IMG/VR virus record: IMGVR_UViG_3300031877_000004
Span: 1 to 38,728 of that record
Length of the DNA stretch: 38,728 nt
Strand: one strand, 5' to 3'
DNA from: a virus
In this document: in pieces, positions 15,507-22,744 of the stretch
Numbering within the stretch: the first letter of the stretch is position 1
How the letters are laid out: every line of letters starts with the position of its first letter
Notes under the pieces: model-generated
Told to the model about the DNA's origin: nothing
The model's database searches: none
What the model saw: only the letters and a program-made list of their open reading frames with translations
Made by a program: the position numbers and the translations under genes

Positions 15507-16514
15507 CTATGCTGCGTCTGGATAACCTGTGTCTGCATTCATTAGCTCCACTTGAATCTCCGTTTTGTTGGCTCCTACGTCCCCTTGTTCGCATTGAAAG
15601 TCTACACGGAACAATTTTCGTTCCTGTCTTTCAATTCGCACTGGCGCCGCTGTTATCACGCATTGAGGCATCACAAAGTTTATCGAGTATTTGTGAGGAT
15701 CCGCAATAATAATTCCCGTGTCTATGAGCAACTCCAGCTTGAAAGGCACAACGGGTTCACCAGGTGCCACGGCGGCAACGTCTTTCAAGAAGCGTTGATA
15801 AACGTCAAGGGTTCCGCTCAATAGTGGCAGGTCCATGCTCCCCGTGATGGTTCTTTCTGCTAACTCGATTCTCGTAAGCTTTCTACTGCCTAGGACGCCG
15901 ATGTCTCCCACTCCGAAAACGCGTTGGCCAATATTAATTCTGAAACCTTCCACAAGGTTTGCTAGCTCTGAGTCTGCGAGTTCTACTTTGCTTTGATACG
16001 GCTTAAAGGGCGCAAGTGCAGACCAACCCGAAGGCGTTTGAACTGTCTCCAGTTTTTCACTTTGGCCTATGGCTGCGATATCCGCGATTAGAGGTGTTGC
16101 CCCCCTTACTATGCTGAAGTTTAGGCCGGTCATGATGCAGCCTGGAACGCGCTTCTCCTTTATAGCATCCCAGTTATAGCCTAAAGCGAAGCTTCGCACG
16201 GTCTCTGCTACTTTAAAGGTGTGCTTGTATGCTATGGTGGCGCCTTGCTGAGTTGATGTGACGCTTCCAAGAATCCATTTCAGGAACCAACCGATCATGT
16301 TGTCTGGTTTCACATCCATGTTCACGGCAACGCTTTCCGCTATCAGTCCTTCATGATGCTCCAGTATGCTTCGACCTCTAATACTTACGGGAAACGCTAA
16401 GCCCGGGTTTAGACCGCATTCTGCAAAGTTTGCGTCAAAGAACTTGTTTGGCACAACAGGCGTCGCTGGTGCATAGCTGGGTTCTTCCGCGACCGCAACA
16501 TATCTTTCAGGCAT
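15507..16514 (-). CDS. Major tail (tube) protein
   Basis: The 335-residue protein has the alternating beta-strand pattern and length of a siphovirus tube protein. It begins MPERYVAVAEEPSYAPATPV and contains characteristic turns such as ERTITGSMDLPLLSGTLDVY and an Ig-like end (LFRVDFQCEQG). It lies between the tail terminator and the tail chaperones, the expected place. Its leader holds a small hairpin CACGC-ATA-GCGTG (16543-16555) followed by an A-run and GGAGG, which may raise or stabilise expression of this abundant protein. Confidence 0.8.
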   Translation of the reverse strand: MPERYVAVAEEPSYAPATPVVPNKFFDANFAECGLNPGLAFPVSIRGRSILEHHEGLIAESVAVNMDVKPDNMIGWFLKWILGSVTSTQQGATIAYKHTFKVAETVRSFALGYNWDAIKEKRVPGCIMTGLNFSIVRGATPLIADIAAIGQSEKLETVQTPSGWSALAPFKPYQSKVELADSELANLVEGFRINIGQRVFGVGDIGVLGSRKLTRIELAERTITGSMDLPLLSGTLDVYQRFLKDVAAVAPGEPVVPFKLELLIDTGIIIADPHKYSINFVMPQCVITAAPVRIERQERKLFRVDFQCEQGDVGANKTEIQVELMNADTGYPDAA

Positions 16515-16555
16515 TTTCTAACATTCCTCCTTTTTTATTTGCACGCATAGCGTGA

Positions 16556-16981
16556 CTATGATGACGGGTAGACCTCCTTGTCGACGCGAAGCCGGCTTAT
16601 CATCATGTCAAAAGCGTAGTCAGCCTCGCGACCAGGAATAAAAATGTAACCGATAAGATGCGATTCTGAAACTAAGCCGTCCCAGTTCTCGTTTGCCTTA
16701 AAAACCTGCCAAACAACCTCGCTTTTGTCGTGGACCCACTGATCGCAAACTTTCTCGTCAATGTGACGATAGGCAATACCAACCACGACACTCATAATGT
16801 GGCGGTCTCCTCGCATGAGAGGCTCCACACGCTGTTCCTCGAGGGGAGCTAAGCTTACGTATCCTTCGCCTTTGTCTGCTCTACCCCATTTTATTGGCTC
16901 GCCATAATGCCAAGTGATCCCTGCCAAATCCGATTCGGCTTGAAGTTTCCCAATGATTTTATTCAGCAAATCTTTGATCAT
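16556..16981 (-). CDS. Tail terminator protein (gpU-like)
   Basis: This 141-residue alpha/beta protein follows the tail-completion gene and precedes the tube gene, the canonical place of the tail terminator that caps the tube. It begins MIKDLLNKIIGKLQAESDLA and includes a strand pair HIMSVVVGIAYRHIDEK and a final AFDMMISRLRVDKEVY, consistent with the gpU/DUF3168-like fold. No sequence motif is diagnostic, so the call rests on size and order. Confidence 0.6.
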   Translation of the reverse strand: MIKDLLNKIIGKLQAESDLAGITWHYGEPIKWGRADKGEGYVSLAPLEEQRVEPLMRGDRHIMSVVVGIAYRHIDEKVCDQWVHDKSEVVWQVFKANENWDGLVSESHLIGYIFIPGREADYAFDMMISRLRVDKEVYPSS

Positions 16982-17415
16982 TGCAAGATCTCCTTAAACG
17001 TTGCAGCCATCATGTCCGCAGCTATGTTTCTCACTTTTTCGCAAGTTCGTGCAATGAAGGGATTTGGCTGTGTGCCTGGATGCATAACTCTGCGGAAAAA
17101 GACTGGGGCTCCTCGCCAAACGAAATGTAACGCTCGTGCGCGACGAGCCACAATTTCATGTGGCCTTGTTCCCCGCTCCACATAAACTGCATAAGGAACT
17201 GTTGGAGCGACAACGTAGGTATCCCCGTGTTTCGTCACGGTGATAGAACGTGCAAGGTCCCCTGTTTTCTTTGGGGCTTCTATAACCATGAATGCTTCGC
17301 CGACAGTAGCCACATCGCGTAAACCCTTATCCGCTGCTTGCTTTATTGCCCAGGGAAAATAGTCGGAGAAATAAGACTCAAGCCGCGTCATGTCAATTCT
17401 AGCAGTAAGACTCAT
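16978..17415 (-). CDS. Tail completion / neck protein (HK97 gp10-like)
   Basis: The pattern VIEAPKKTGDLARSITV, followed by PYAVYVERGTRPHEI and later VMHPGTQPNPFI, is the signature of the HK97 gp10-like family, which joins the head connector to the tail. At 145 residues it has the usual size. Its stop overlaps the start of the tail terminator, as expected for neck genes. Confidence 0.85.
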   Translation of the reverse strand: MSLTARIDMTRLESYFSDYFPWAIKQAADKGLRDVATVGEAFMVIEAPKKTGDLARSITVTKHGDTYVVAPTVPYAVYVERGTRPHEIVARRARALHFVWRGAPVFFRRVMHPGTQPNPFIARTCEKVRNIAADMMAATFKEILQ

Positions 17416-17417
17416 GT

Positions 17418-17864
17418 TTAGCCCTCTGCGGTTATCACGATGTCGAAGCTGAAGTTGCCCTCTTCTGCTTCTTCATGGACTGTTAAGGTGAATGTCACCG
17501 GTAACACTTCGTCAATTTGAATCGTCTGATTAGCGTAGTCCCAAGATAAAGTCATGTATGTCGCAGCTTCCGTTGGATCCCAGTTTTCCGTGCTAAGAGT
17601 CATGGTGAAGGGCACGTCGCCGAGGTTCTTTACGTAAGCAAAAAAGTTTTCACTGTCTCCAGGTTCTAGGGTTCCCCAATCGATTTCCGTGAGGGCTACG
17701 GTGCATTCTGCATCTTGGTAAACTTTCAACTTCAACTCGCTTGGCGGAGGAGGAGGCGACGGATACCTAACAACAAGTTTGCTGGTGACCTTGTACTGCA
17801 TGACTAATAGTGCACCTACATAAATTTCGAGGATGGCAACAGCAAGCAACACTATCGCAATCAC
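17418..17864 (-). CDS. Membrane-anchored Ig-like domain protein
   Basis: A hydrophobic N-terminal helix (about residues 1-21) acts as a signal anchor, followed by a Pro-rich linker (PSPPPPPSE) and one beta-sandwich domain (LKLKVYQDAECTVALTEIDW to the end) with the DWGTLEPGDSENFFAYVKNL pattern often seen in archaeal secreted proteins. It lies inside the head-tail connector block, where a membrane protein is not expected. It could be displayed on the virion or the infected cell, perhaps for adhesion or superinfection exclusion. Confidence 0.75.
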   Translation of the reverse strand: MIAIVLLAVAILEIYVGALLVMQYKVTSKLVVRYPSPPPPPSELKLKVYQDAECTVALTEIDWGTLEPGDSENFFAYVKNLGDVPFTMTLSTENWDPTEAATYMTLSWDYANQTIQIDEVLPVTFTLTVHEEAEEGNFSFDIVITAEG

Positions 17865-18043
17865 GGCGAGCTTCTTTCTTGTCTCCGTTTTTTCTCCCCC
17901 CCTTTCCGTTTATTCGCTATCGCGTACGCGCACAAGGCGGAAGCTGTGATCGCTCCTCCAGCGAGGATAATCTCTGGACCCCCCAACACCATCATGGTTC
18001 CTGCCGCAGCGGTAAGAGCCGCCCTTCGAGCAAATCTTCTCAT
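17861..18043 (-). CDS. Small Ala/Gly-rich membrane protein (60 aa)
   Basis: A basic N-terminus (MRRFARRAALTAAAGTMMVL) leads into one or two hydrophobic segments (about 7-24 and 26-43), and the C-terminus is strongly basic (NKRKGGEKKRRQERSSP). Its stop overlaps the start of the anchored Ig-like protein and its start overlaps the connector gene, so the pair of membrane proteins is inserted into the neck block as a coupled unit. Confidence 0.6.
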   Translation of the reverse strand: MRRFARRAALTAAAGTMMVLGGPEIILAGGAITASALCAYAIANKRKGGEKKRRQERSSP

Positions 18044-18405
18044 TCCTCCGTCACCACCTTAAACGGGACCTCTTCTTGTTCAGCTTCGAGGTAGGCGGTC
18101 CAAAACTTCATAGCCATATCCCACAACACATCCGCTTCAGATGGCGGCGCTCTTCGCCTTCGGAAAAGCCATGCTGCCACATACCGTTCAAAATCCAAAA
18201 TGTTTTGATGCGGCGAACTGAAGGGCACAGAGAAGCCGGATGCCTTAGCGATGCTGTTAACAAGATTATATGCAGAAGTCAAGCATTCAGTAAGCTCAGT
18301 GTCGTACGTCTCATCTGTGAGACCTAGAATTGGTCTGACATCTACAGCTTCCCCGTACGACACTATAAAGCTCTGGCCCCAAAAGAAAACGGGAAAAGAA
18401 GCCAA
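18040..18405 (-). CDS. Head-tail connector (adaptor) protein
   Basis: The segment ILGLTDETYDTELTECLTSA, followed by YNLVNSIA and a helical C-terminal half (DVLWDMAMKFWTAYLEAEQE), resembles the gp6/gp15-like adaptor fold. At 121 residues it is the usual size. The gene precedes the tail completion and terminator genes as expected, though two membrane-protein genes intervene. The TTG at 18405 is the only plausible start. Confidence 0.65.
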   Translation of the reverse strand: MASFPVFFWGQSFIVSYGEAVDVRPILGLTDETYDTELTECLTSAYNLVNSIAKASGFSVPFSSPHQNILDFERYVAAWLFRRRRAPPSEADVLWDMAMKFWTAYLEAEQEEVPFKVVTEE

Positions 18406-18469
18406 ACTTAAAGCTAATTCAACGAAGTAGAATCTTATTGCATAAAATGCACTGAAAAATAAGTTTATT

Positions 18470-18670
18470 TCACGCGGGTTTATAGACTTTTACGCCTTTA
18501 CGCAACAGCATTTCAATCGTGTTGCTCCAGTCCGGTTCTGTGCGGTCCTGTTCTTTCGCTAGCTTAATTTCAACTGCATGGATACCCTTTATCTCGGCAA
18601 CAAGTTTCTCATCGATTGTTGCCACTACCCTAATCTTCGTTTGAGGCGGAACCTCGGCTTCATTCTTCAT
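18470..18670 (-). CDS. Small RHH-like hypothetical protein (66 aa)
   Basis: The ATG at 18670 is preferred to an overlapping GTG at 18715, although neither has a strong ribosome site. The core IRVVATIDEKLVAEIKGIHA, followed by WSNTIEMLLRKGVKVY, has a strand-helix-helix pattern that could be a ribbon-helix-helix fold. It lies between the head fibre and connector genes. It could be a structural accessory and not a regulator. Confidence 0.5.
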   Translation of the reverse strand: MKNEAEVPPQTKIRVVATIDEKLVAEIKGIHAVEIKLAKEQDRTEPDWSNTIEMLLRKGVKVYKPA

Positions 18671-18707
18671 CGATATTTTTTCTTTTCTCAAGGGGTATAG
18701 CCCGCTT

Positions 18708-20534
18708 TTATGCACTCAATCTCACAAAGACTGCTGGGCAAGCACCTGAAGCGAGAGTAATAGTGCCATTGAAAGGATTAGGTAAAGCAGCATAAGTAAA
18801 TGATCTATATGCAAATGTTAGCCATGCGGTAGTAGTTATGTCGGTTAAGCCAAAGAAAGAGGTCATCATAGAAGCCAGTGCAACAGCGCCAATTGTTGGT
18901 GTGCCATTAGTAACAATAGCCAAATAATAAAGGTATCCGCCAGTAAGCGTTTGATTAATTGTTAATTCTTGTTTACCCGTTGCGGCTATTGACACTTCCC
19001 CCGCATCCAAAATTAACGTCGCTGTTGATGGGTCCGCTGTTCCATCGTCTCGATAAATACCTAGTCTTGCGTTTCCAGTTCCAGCCGTTGAAACATGTAT
19101 CGCTATTCTGTCAAGAGTAATTGTTTTCGGAACGAAAAACGGAATTGCATAAAGTCTATTTGCAGTTAAGGCAAGTGTTGTTTTCGCCGTAGCCGCTATT
19201 CCAGTCGTAACGTATTGCCCAACTTTCCTAAAACGGAAAACACTTAAATCTCCGCCTCCACCTGGTGTTTGCCAAGCTGGTAAACCGCTTACTAAAGTTA
19301 AAACCTGTCCATCAGAACCTTTGGGGAGTCTTGCCCATTTTGGTGTTGCATTACCGAATAGTATATCGCCCGCAGCAACCGAATCAGCTAGAGAGTCAGG
19401 ATGCGTAGCACTAAGAATATTGTGATCTGCGCCAGCCGGCGGATCTTGCCAAGAAGGCAAGCCTGAAACAAGTTTAAGGAACTTGCCATCCGCAGCCTTC
19501 GCTAAACGTGCAACTTGCGGCGTAGCATCAACGTAAAAAATATCTCCGCTCGCGATTGCCGCTAAGATTTTAAAAACATTGTTGGCTGCTAATCCCGCGT
19601 GGGCGCCATCTACGGTGTCAGCATCTTTACCAGTTAGTGGCGTTGGGATTCGTGCCAAATCAAACGTTCCCGTCGTAATTTTCCCGGCATCTAAATTGGG
19701 TACTCCAGCAACAGCTATTGGACTCCCATCAGCAGCCAAACTATGGTCATGCTGCCTTGCATGATGTTGATCTCCGGTGACACCTGTCAAGCTTGCGTGT
19801 GATTTTTCGCTTAAACTTGCAAGGGCATCATGTGGCACCACGGTTCCAAGAGGATGTCTTTCGGTTACGTCATGCTCTGTTATCGTGAATTTTGTGTGGT
19901 GATCGTTTTCACCGATATTTGTTAACTCGGAATGAGCCTTTGTGCTGTGGCTCGCTAAAGTGTGTGCTTGGGGCGGATGATCTTGAACCTGAACCTTTGT
20001 CAAGCCTTCTAACTTCGCGCTATCTTGAACCCTTGCATTCGCGTCGAGAACAGCAAGCTTTCCCTCAGTAGTGCCTGGTTCCTTTCCGTCAACAGACCCC
20101 GCATCAATAGCTAAAGCATCGTGCGCATTTTTATCGTGGCCAGTTACCTCGCTCAACGGATGTGTATGCGCCTTCGGATCGTGATCCTGCACCTGCGCTT
20201 TCGTTGACCCCTCGAGGGTCGCAGCATCAATGCCGAGAGCATCATGGACGGCTTTTGTGTGGTCAGTTAATTCTGTGACGCTTGTTGTTTTCGCGTGATG
20301 TGCGGAAGCGTTGGCTTTATGGGTGTCTGCGTCACTTTTCAGTTCCATGTCGGGTTCATGCCATTCATTGCCATGTTCCTCCATTCCCCCTCCGCCGCCT
20401 AATTCACTTGCATGTTTTCCGTCCACAGTATCTGCGTCTAAGCCACCCTCATGTCCCTCGCTAATGTGTTTCCAAGTGTCAGGTGTAACGGAAGATTCAT
20501 CATAGAAACAAACAATCTTCCTGCCTTTACTCAC
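18708..20534 (-). CDS. His-rich fibre protein (head or tail fibre)
   Basis: The first 270 residues hold about 29 His, many as HxH or HH (KAHTHPL, ENDHHTK, DQHHARQHDHS) in degenerate repeats such as VQDHDPKAHTH/VQDHPPQAHTL and the fibre-type motif DADTVDGKHASEL. Metal-binding HxH repeats of this kind stabilise triple-helical fibres. Next come two copies of a roughly 45-residue cassette (ASGDIFYVDATPQVARL and AAGDILFGNATPKWARL, each ending LVSGLPxWQ). The final 170 residues form a beta-rich tip. GTG start with AAGGAGAT upstream. Position between capsid and connector genes suggests a head fibre; a receptor-binding role is inferred. Confidence 0.75.
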   Translation of the reverse strand: MSKGRKIVCFYDESSVTPDTWKHISEGHEGGLDADTVDGKHASELGGGGGMEEHGNEWHEPDMELKSDADTHKANASAHHAKTTSVTELTDHTKAVHDALGIDAATLEGSTKAQVQDHDPKAHTHPLSEVTGHDKNAHDALAIDAGSVDGKEPGTTEGKLAVLDANARVQDSAKLEGLTKVQVQDHPPQAHTLASHSTKAHSELTNIGENDHHTKFTITEHDVTERHPLGTVVPHDALASLSEKSHASLTGVTGDQHHARQHDHSLAADGSPIAVAGVPNLDAGKITTGTFDLARIPTPLTGKDADTVDGAHAGLAANNVFKILAAIASGDIFYVDATPQVARLAKAADGKFLKLVSGLPSWQDPPAGADHNILSATHPDSLADSVAAGDILFGNATPKWARLPKGSDGQVLTLVSGLPAWQTPGGGGDLSVFRFRKVGQYVTTGIAATAKTTLALTANRLYAIPFFVPKTITLDRIAIHVSTAGTGNARLGIYRDDGTADPSTATLILDAGEVSIAATGKQELTINQTLTGGYLYYLAIVTNGTPTIGAVALASMMTSFFGLTDITTTAWLTFAYRSFTYAALPNPFNGTITLASGACPAVFVRLSA

Positions 20535-20556
20535 GTCAAGCGATCTCCTTCAAAAA

Positions 20557-20817
20557 CTATTTTCTCTTTTTCTTTTTAGGGACCTCTAAAGGGACCGGCT
20601 TCTCCTCTATCGGAGGCTCAACTTTAGTCGGTGGGGCCTTCACTTTCGGCTCAGGCTCAACGGGCTCAAGCCAATTAAATGTGGCATACCGTTTAGGAAG
20701 ATCCACGATGTCACCTGGCTTATACTGTACGCCATCCTTAGTGAAGCCGTCAACCTTCGGCAAGATTCTAAACTTTGGCAGCCACTCCACCTCCTTTTTA
20801 GATATTGCACTGTACAA
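20557..20817 (-). CDS. Small Pro/Lys-tailed protein after the capsid gene
   Basis: The ordered part (WLPKFRILPKVDGFTKDGVQ, YKPGDIVDLPKRY) is a small SH3-like beta unit, followed by a Pro/Lys/Glu-rich tail ending KKKKRK. Proteins of this kind often follow the capsid gene as head accessory factors. The start is unclear: TTG at 20817 has no ribosome site, while GGAGGTG at 20788-20794 stands six bases before a CTG at 20779-20781 in this frame, which would give 74 residues. Confidence 0.6.
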   Translation of the reverse strand: MYSAISKKEVEWLPKFRILPKVDGFTKDGVQYKPGDIVDLPKRYATFNWLEPVEPEPKVKAPPTKVEPPIEEKPVPLEVPKKKKRK

Positions 20818-20838
20818 AAATGGGGAATTAAGTGTCTG

Positions 20839-20864
20839 GTTAACTCGGCGCCCCTTAAGTTAAC
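20839..20864 (-). terminator. Stem-loop directly after the capsid gene
   Basis: GTTAACT (20839-20845) and AGTTAAC (20858-20864) form a perfect 7-bp stem with a 12-base GC-rich loop, overlapping the capsid stop codon, with a TTTTT run about 20 bases further on the minus strand. It could attenuate read-through or protect the 3' end of a processed capsid mRNA. Confidence 0.4.
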
Positions 20865-21730
20865 ACAGTTATCTCACATATGCTGGTGGGTCGCTTTATT
20901 CGGGGCGCCACGACCTCGTAGACTTTGCCGAAGATGTTCATGTTTCGGTCCTGCTGTGTGAAGGTCGCTAAGTCCTGTCCAATGACCATCTCGAAGTTTT
21001 CTAGACTGGGTTCAACCACTAAGGCGCTGTCTGTTCCACCGTCACTGGCGTAAAGGCTATCGCTGACATAGATTCCTGCTTTGACGAGCTCCGCGACTTT
21101 TTCCAGCAGGAATGTGGCTGTGTTACTGATTAAGCTTCGCAGTTGCTGGTTCCAGATGCTTCGGAGCACGAGCGCGTAGGGCCCGTAATGGCCATCTGTT
21201 TCAAGCTCGGCTATGGCGGCTGCAACGTAGGTTAACGCGTTGGCGCTCCAGTCGCCGCCGGCTGTGGTGTTGCGTCCTGTTGCAGTGGCTAAGCCTTCGA
21301 TGCCTAGGGCTCTCCAGCCTGTGTATTCGCCGCTAAGCAGAAGCTTATCTTCCTCTTCTGCAACCTGCCTGGACGCGTTTTCTATGCTGCGGGTGTCAAT
21401 GGGGATCCCGCCGTTTCTGGCCGCGATCACATCTCGCCAATTCAGATAGAAGCCCTTGCTGATCACCGGCACATTAATGTTAAACTCTGTCAACTCGATG
21501 CGGTCGAAAGAATCGGTTTCACCGTTCATGTCAATAGTGGCTTGGCTCATGTCTGTTTCTTTCCAGCCTCGCACGGTCTTGTAGCCAGCGTGTGGCAAGC
21601 GAAAGACTGGGAAGAGACGTCTTCCAACGAGCAGAGGCCTTACGGTTTCGACGACTCGCGCATCAAGATACCGTAGTTCCTCATCGGTTAACTGTCCAGT
21701 TTCTATTCCTACTTTTCTGAGGGTTTGCAT
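20855..21730 (-). CDS. HK97-fold major capsid protein, encapsulin-like
   Basis: The 291-residue protein has HK97-fold hallmarks that read like family 1 encapsulins: an N-terminal helix LTDEELRYLDARVVETV, the spine-helix block RSIENASRQVAEEEDKLLLS with GIEGL after it, DGHYGPYALVLRSIWNQQL, and the final NFEMVIGQDLATFTQQDRN. The same blocks occur in Thermotoga encapsulin (VAEFEDEVIF, GPYTLVI, LILGQDLS). The ATG at 21730 is chosen over GTG 21739 because it follows AGGTGAT. It lies after protease, scaffold and decoration genes, so it is a virus capsid gene and not a cellular compartment gene. Confidence 0.9.
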   Translation of the reverse strand: MQTLRKVGIETGQLTDEELRYLDARVVETVRPLLVGRRLFPVFRLPHAGYKTVRGWKETDMSQATIDMNGETDSFDRIELTEFNINVPVISKGFYLNWRDVIAARNGGIPIDTRSIENASRQVAEEEDKLLLSGEYTGWRALGIEGLATATGRNTTAGGDWSANALTYVAAAIAELETDGHYGPYALVLRSIWNQQLRSLISNTATFLLEKVAELVKAGIYVSDSLYASDGGTDSALVVEPSLENFEMVIGQDLATFTQQDRNMNIFGKVYEVVAPRIKRPTSICEITVLT

Positions 21731-21740
21731 GTTAATCACC

Positions 21741-22217
21741 TTAAGCTGCGGCTGCAGGCTCAGCGCTCTTGTGGAAATGCACTAGAATCTCAGCGTCTAC
21801 TGCGACATTGCTTGTTTCCATCGCCCAGCCGATGACGCTGCCCTGACCGCCCATGGCTCCGACGGCTTGTTTGGCAACTTTGCCATCAGCCGCAGCAACC
21901 AGGGGATCTCCGGGTGCTACACTTTCGTTAGCCAGCAGCGTCAACTTGGCGATGCATTCGCCCATAACAACCATGGCTTGGTCTCCGACATCATAGTTTG
22001 TTGCCTCTTTTTCTCCAGACTCAACATCGAGAAAGCCAAGGACATTATCGGCTTTGGCACCAGCCTCTTTGACGCAGCCATCAACTGCGTCATGTATCAC
22101 TAGGCGGCCGGGGAGCATTTTGGCTGCGGTTGCGTTCGCGCCGATCTCCATCTCCACCTTTAATGGTTTCCCAGCAACCACCACTTGGTTTGCTGGTTTC
22201 ACAAGATATTGCGGCAT
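21741..22217 (-). CDS. Capsid decoration/cement protein
   Basis: The 158-residue beta-rich protein begins MPQYLVKPANQVVVAGKPLK and contains VLGFLDVESGEKEATNYDVG and VAPGDPLVAAADGKVAKQAV, the pattern of DUF2190-like capsid cement proteins. It sits immediately before the capsid gene, the usual place. GGAGGCC lies upstream of its ATG. Confidence 0.8.
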   Translation of the reverse strand: MPQYLVKPANQVVVAGKPLKVEMEIGANATAAKMLPGRLVIHDAVDGCVKEAGAKADNVLGFLDVESGEKEATNYDVGDQAMVVMGECIAKLTLLANESVAPGDPLVAAADGKVAKQAVGAMGGQGSVIGWAMETSNVAVDAEILVHFHKSAEPAAAA

Positions 22218-22219
22218 GT

Positions 22220-22642
22220 TTAAGGCCTCCCAGCTTTACGCTTAGCGGCTGTGACAACGCTAAGGTCCCCGACAGTTAAGCCCTCATCTTGTGCTTCATC
22301 AGCACCGATGGCACCGAAATGAATGTTTTTGTATGTCGGCAGCCTCGCTTGGTCAAGGGTCACTCGAATATGCTGCAACTCTTCTAGGTTTTTCTTAGCG
22401 AGGTCCTCAACCGTGAAAATGCTTCGTGGCAAAATCTCGCTGATAAGCTTAGCTTTCGCCTGAGATTCCAAGAGATCATTTGCAGCCTTAAGCTGGGTTG
22501 TCAAATCGTCGATGGTTTTCTGCATCTCGACAACTTTCTTCTCGAGCGCAGCCTTCTCAGCTAACGCTTGGTCAATGCTTAGTTTTACAACCGGCGGAGT
22601 TTTCGGAGGTTCAGCAGACCCACCAGGGGGATTTTCAGGCAT
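22220..22642 (-). CDS. Capsid scaffold protein
   Basis: The ATG at 22642 is preferred to one at 22708 because AAAGGAG lies just upstream. The 140-residue protein begins MPENPPGGSAEPPKTPPVVK, has a long coiled coil (IDQALAEKAALEKKVVEMQK to LESQAKAKLI) and ends in a helical tail. Acidic-Pro N-terminus, coiled coil and position between protease and capsid genes fit a scaffold that is removed by the protease. Confidence 0.75.
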   Translation of the reverse strand: MPENPPGGSAEPPKTPPVVKLSIDQALAEKAALEKKVVEMQKTIDDLTTQLKAANDLLESQAKAKLISEILPRSIFTVEDLAKKNLEELQHIRVTLDQARLPTYKNIHFGAIGADEAQDEGLTVGDLSVVTAAKRKAGRP

Positions 22643-22696
22643 TTCCTTTTCTCCTTTAACCGCTATTTCCGCTAGTTTTAGGACCCGTCGTGAGTC

Positions 22697-22744
22697 CGGC
22701 GCCATCATCTCGGCGCCGTTCTATCACACGATTGAGCATGTGAT
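22697..22744 (-). promoter_or_regulatory. Two hairpins between protease and scaffold genes
   Basis: CGGCGCC (22697-22703) pairs with GGCGCCG (22712-22718) around an 8-base loop, and ATCACA (22723-22728) pairs with TGTGAT (22739-22744). The gap is about 100 bases in an otherwise overlapping operon. The hairpins could mark an mRNA processing site that lets scaffold and capsid be made in larger amounts than portal and protease. Confidence 0.4.

Noticed and set aside
20855-21730. Interpreting the encapsulin-like protein as a host encapsulin compartment
   Set aside because: No cargo gene is adjacent, and protease, scaffold, decoration, portal and tail genes surround it in virion order.
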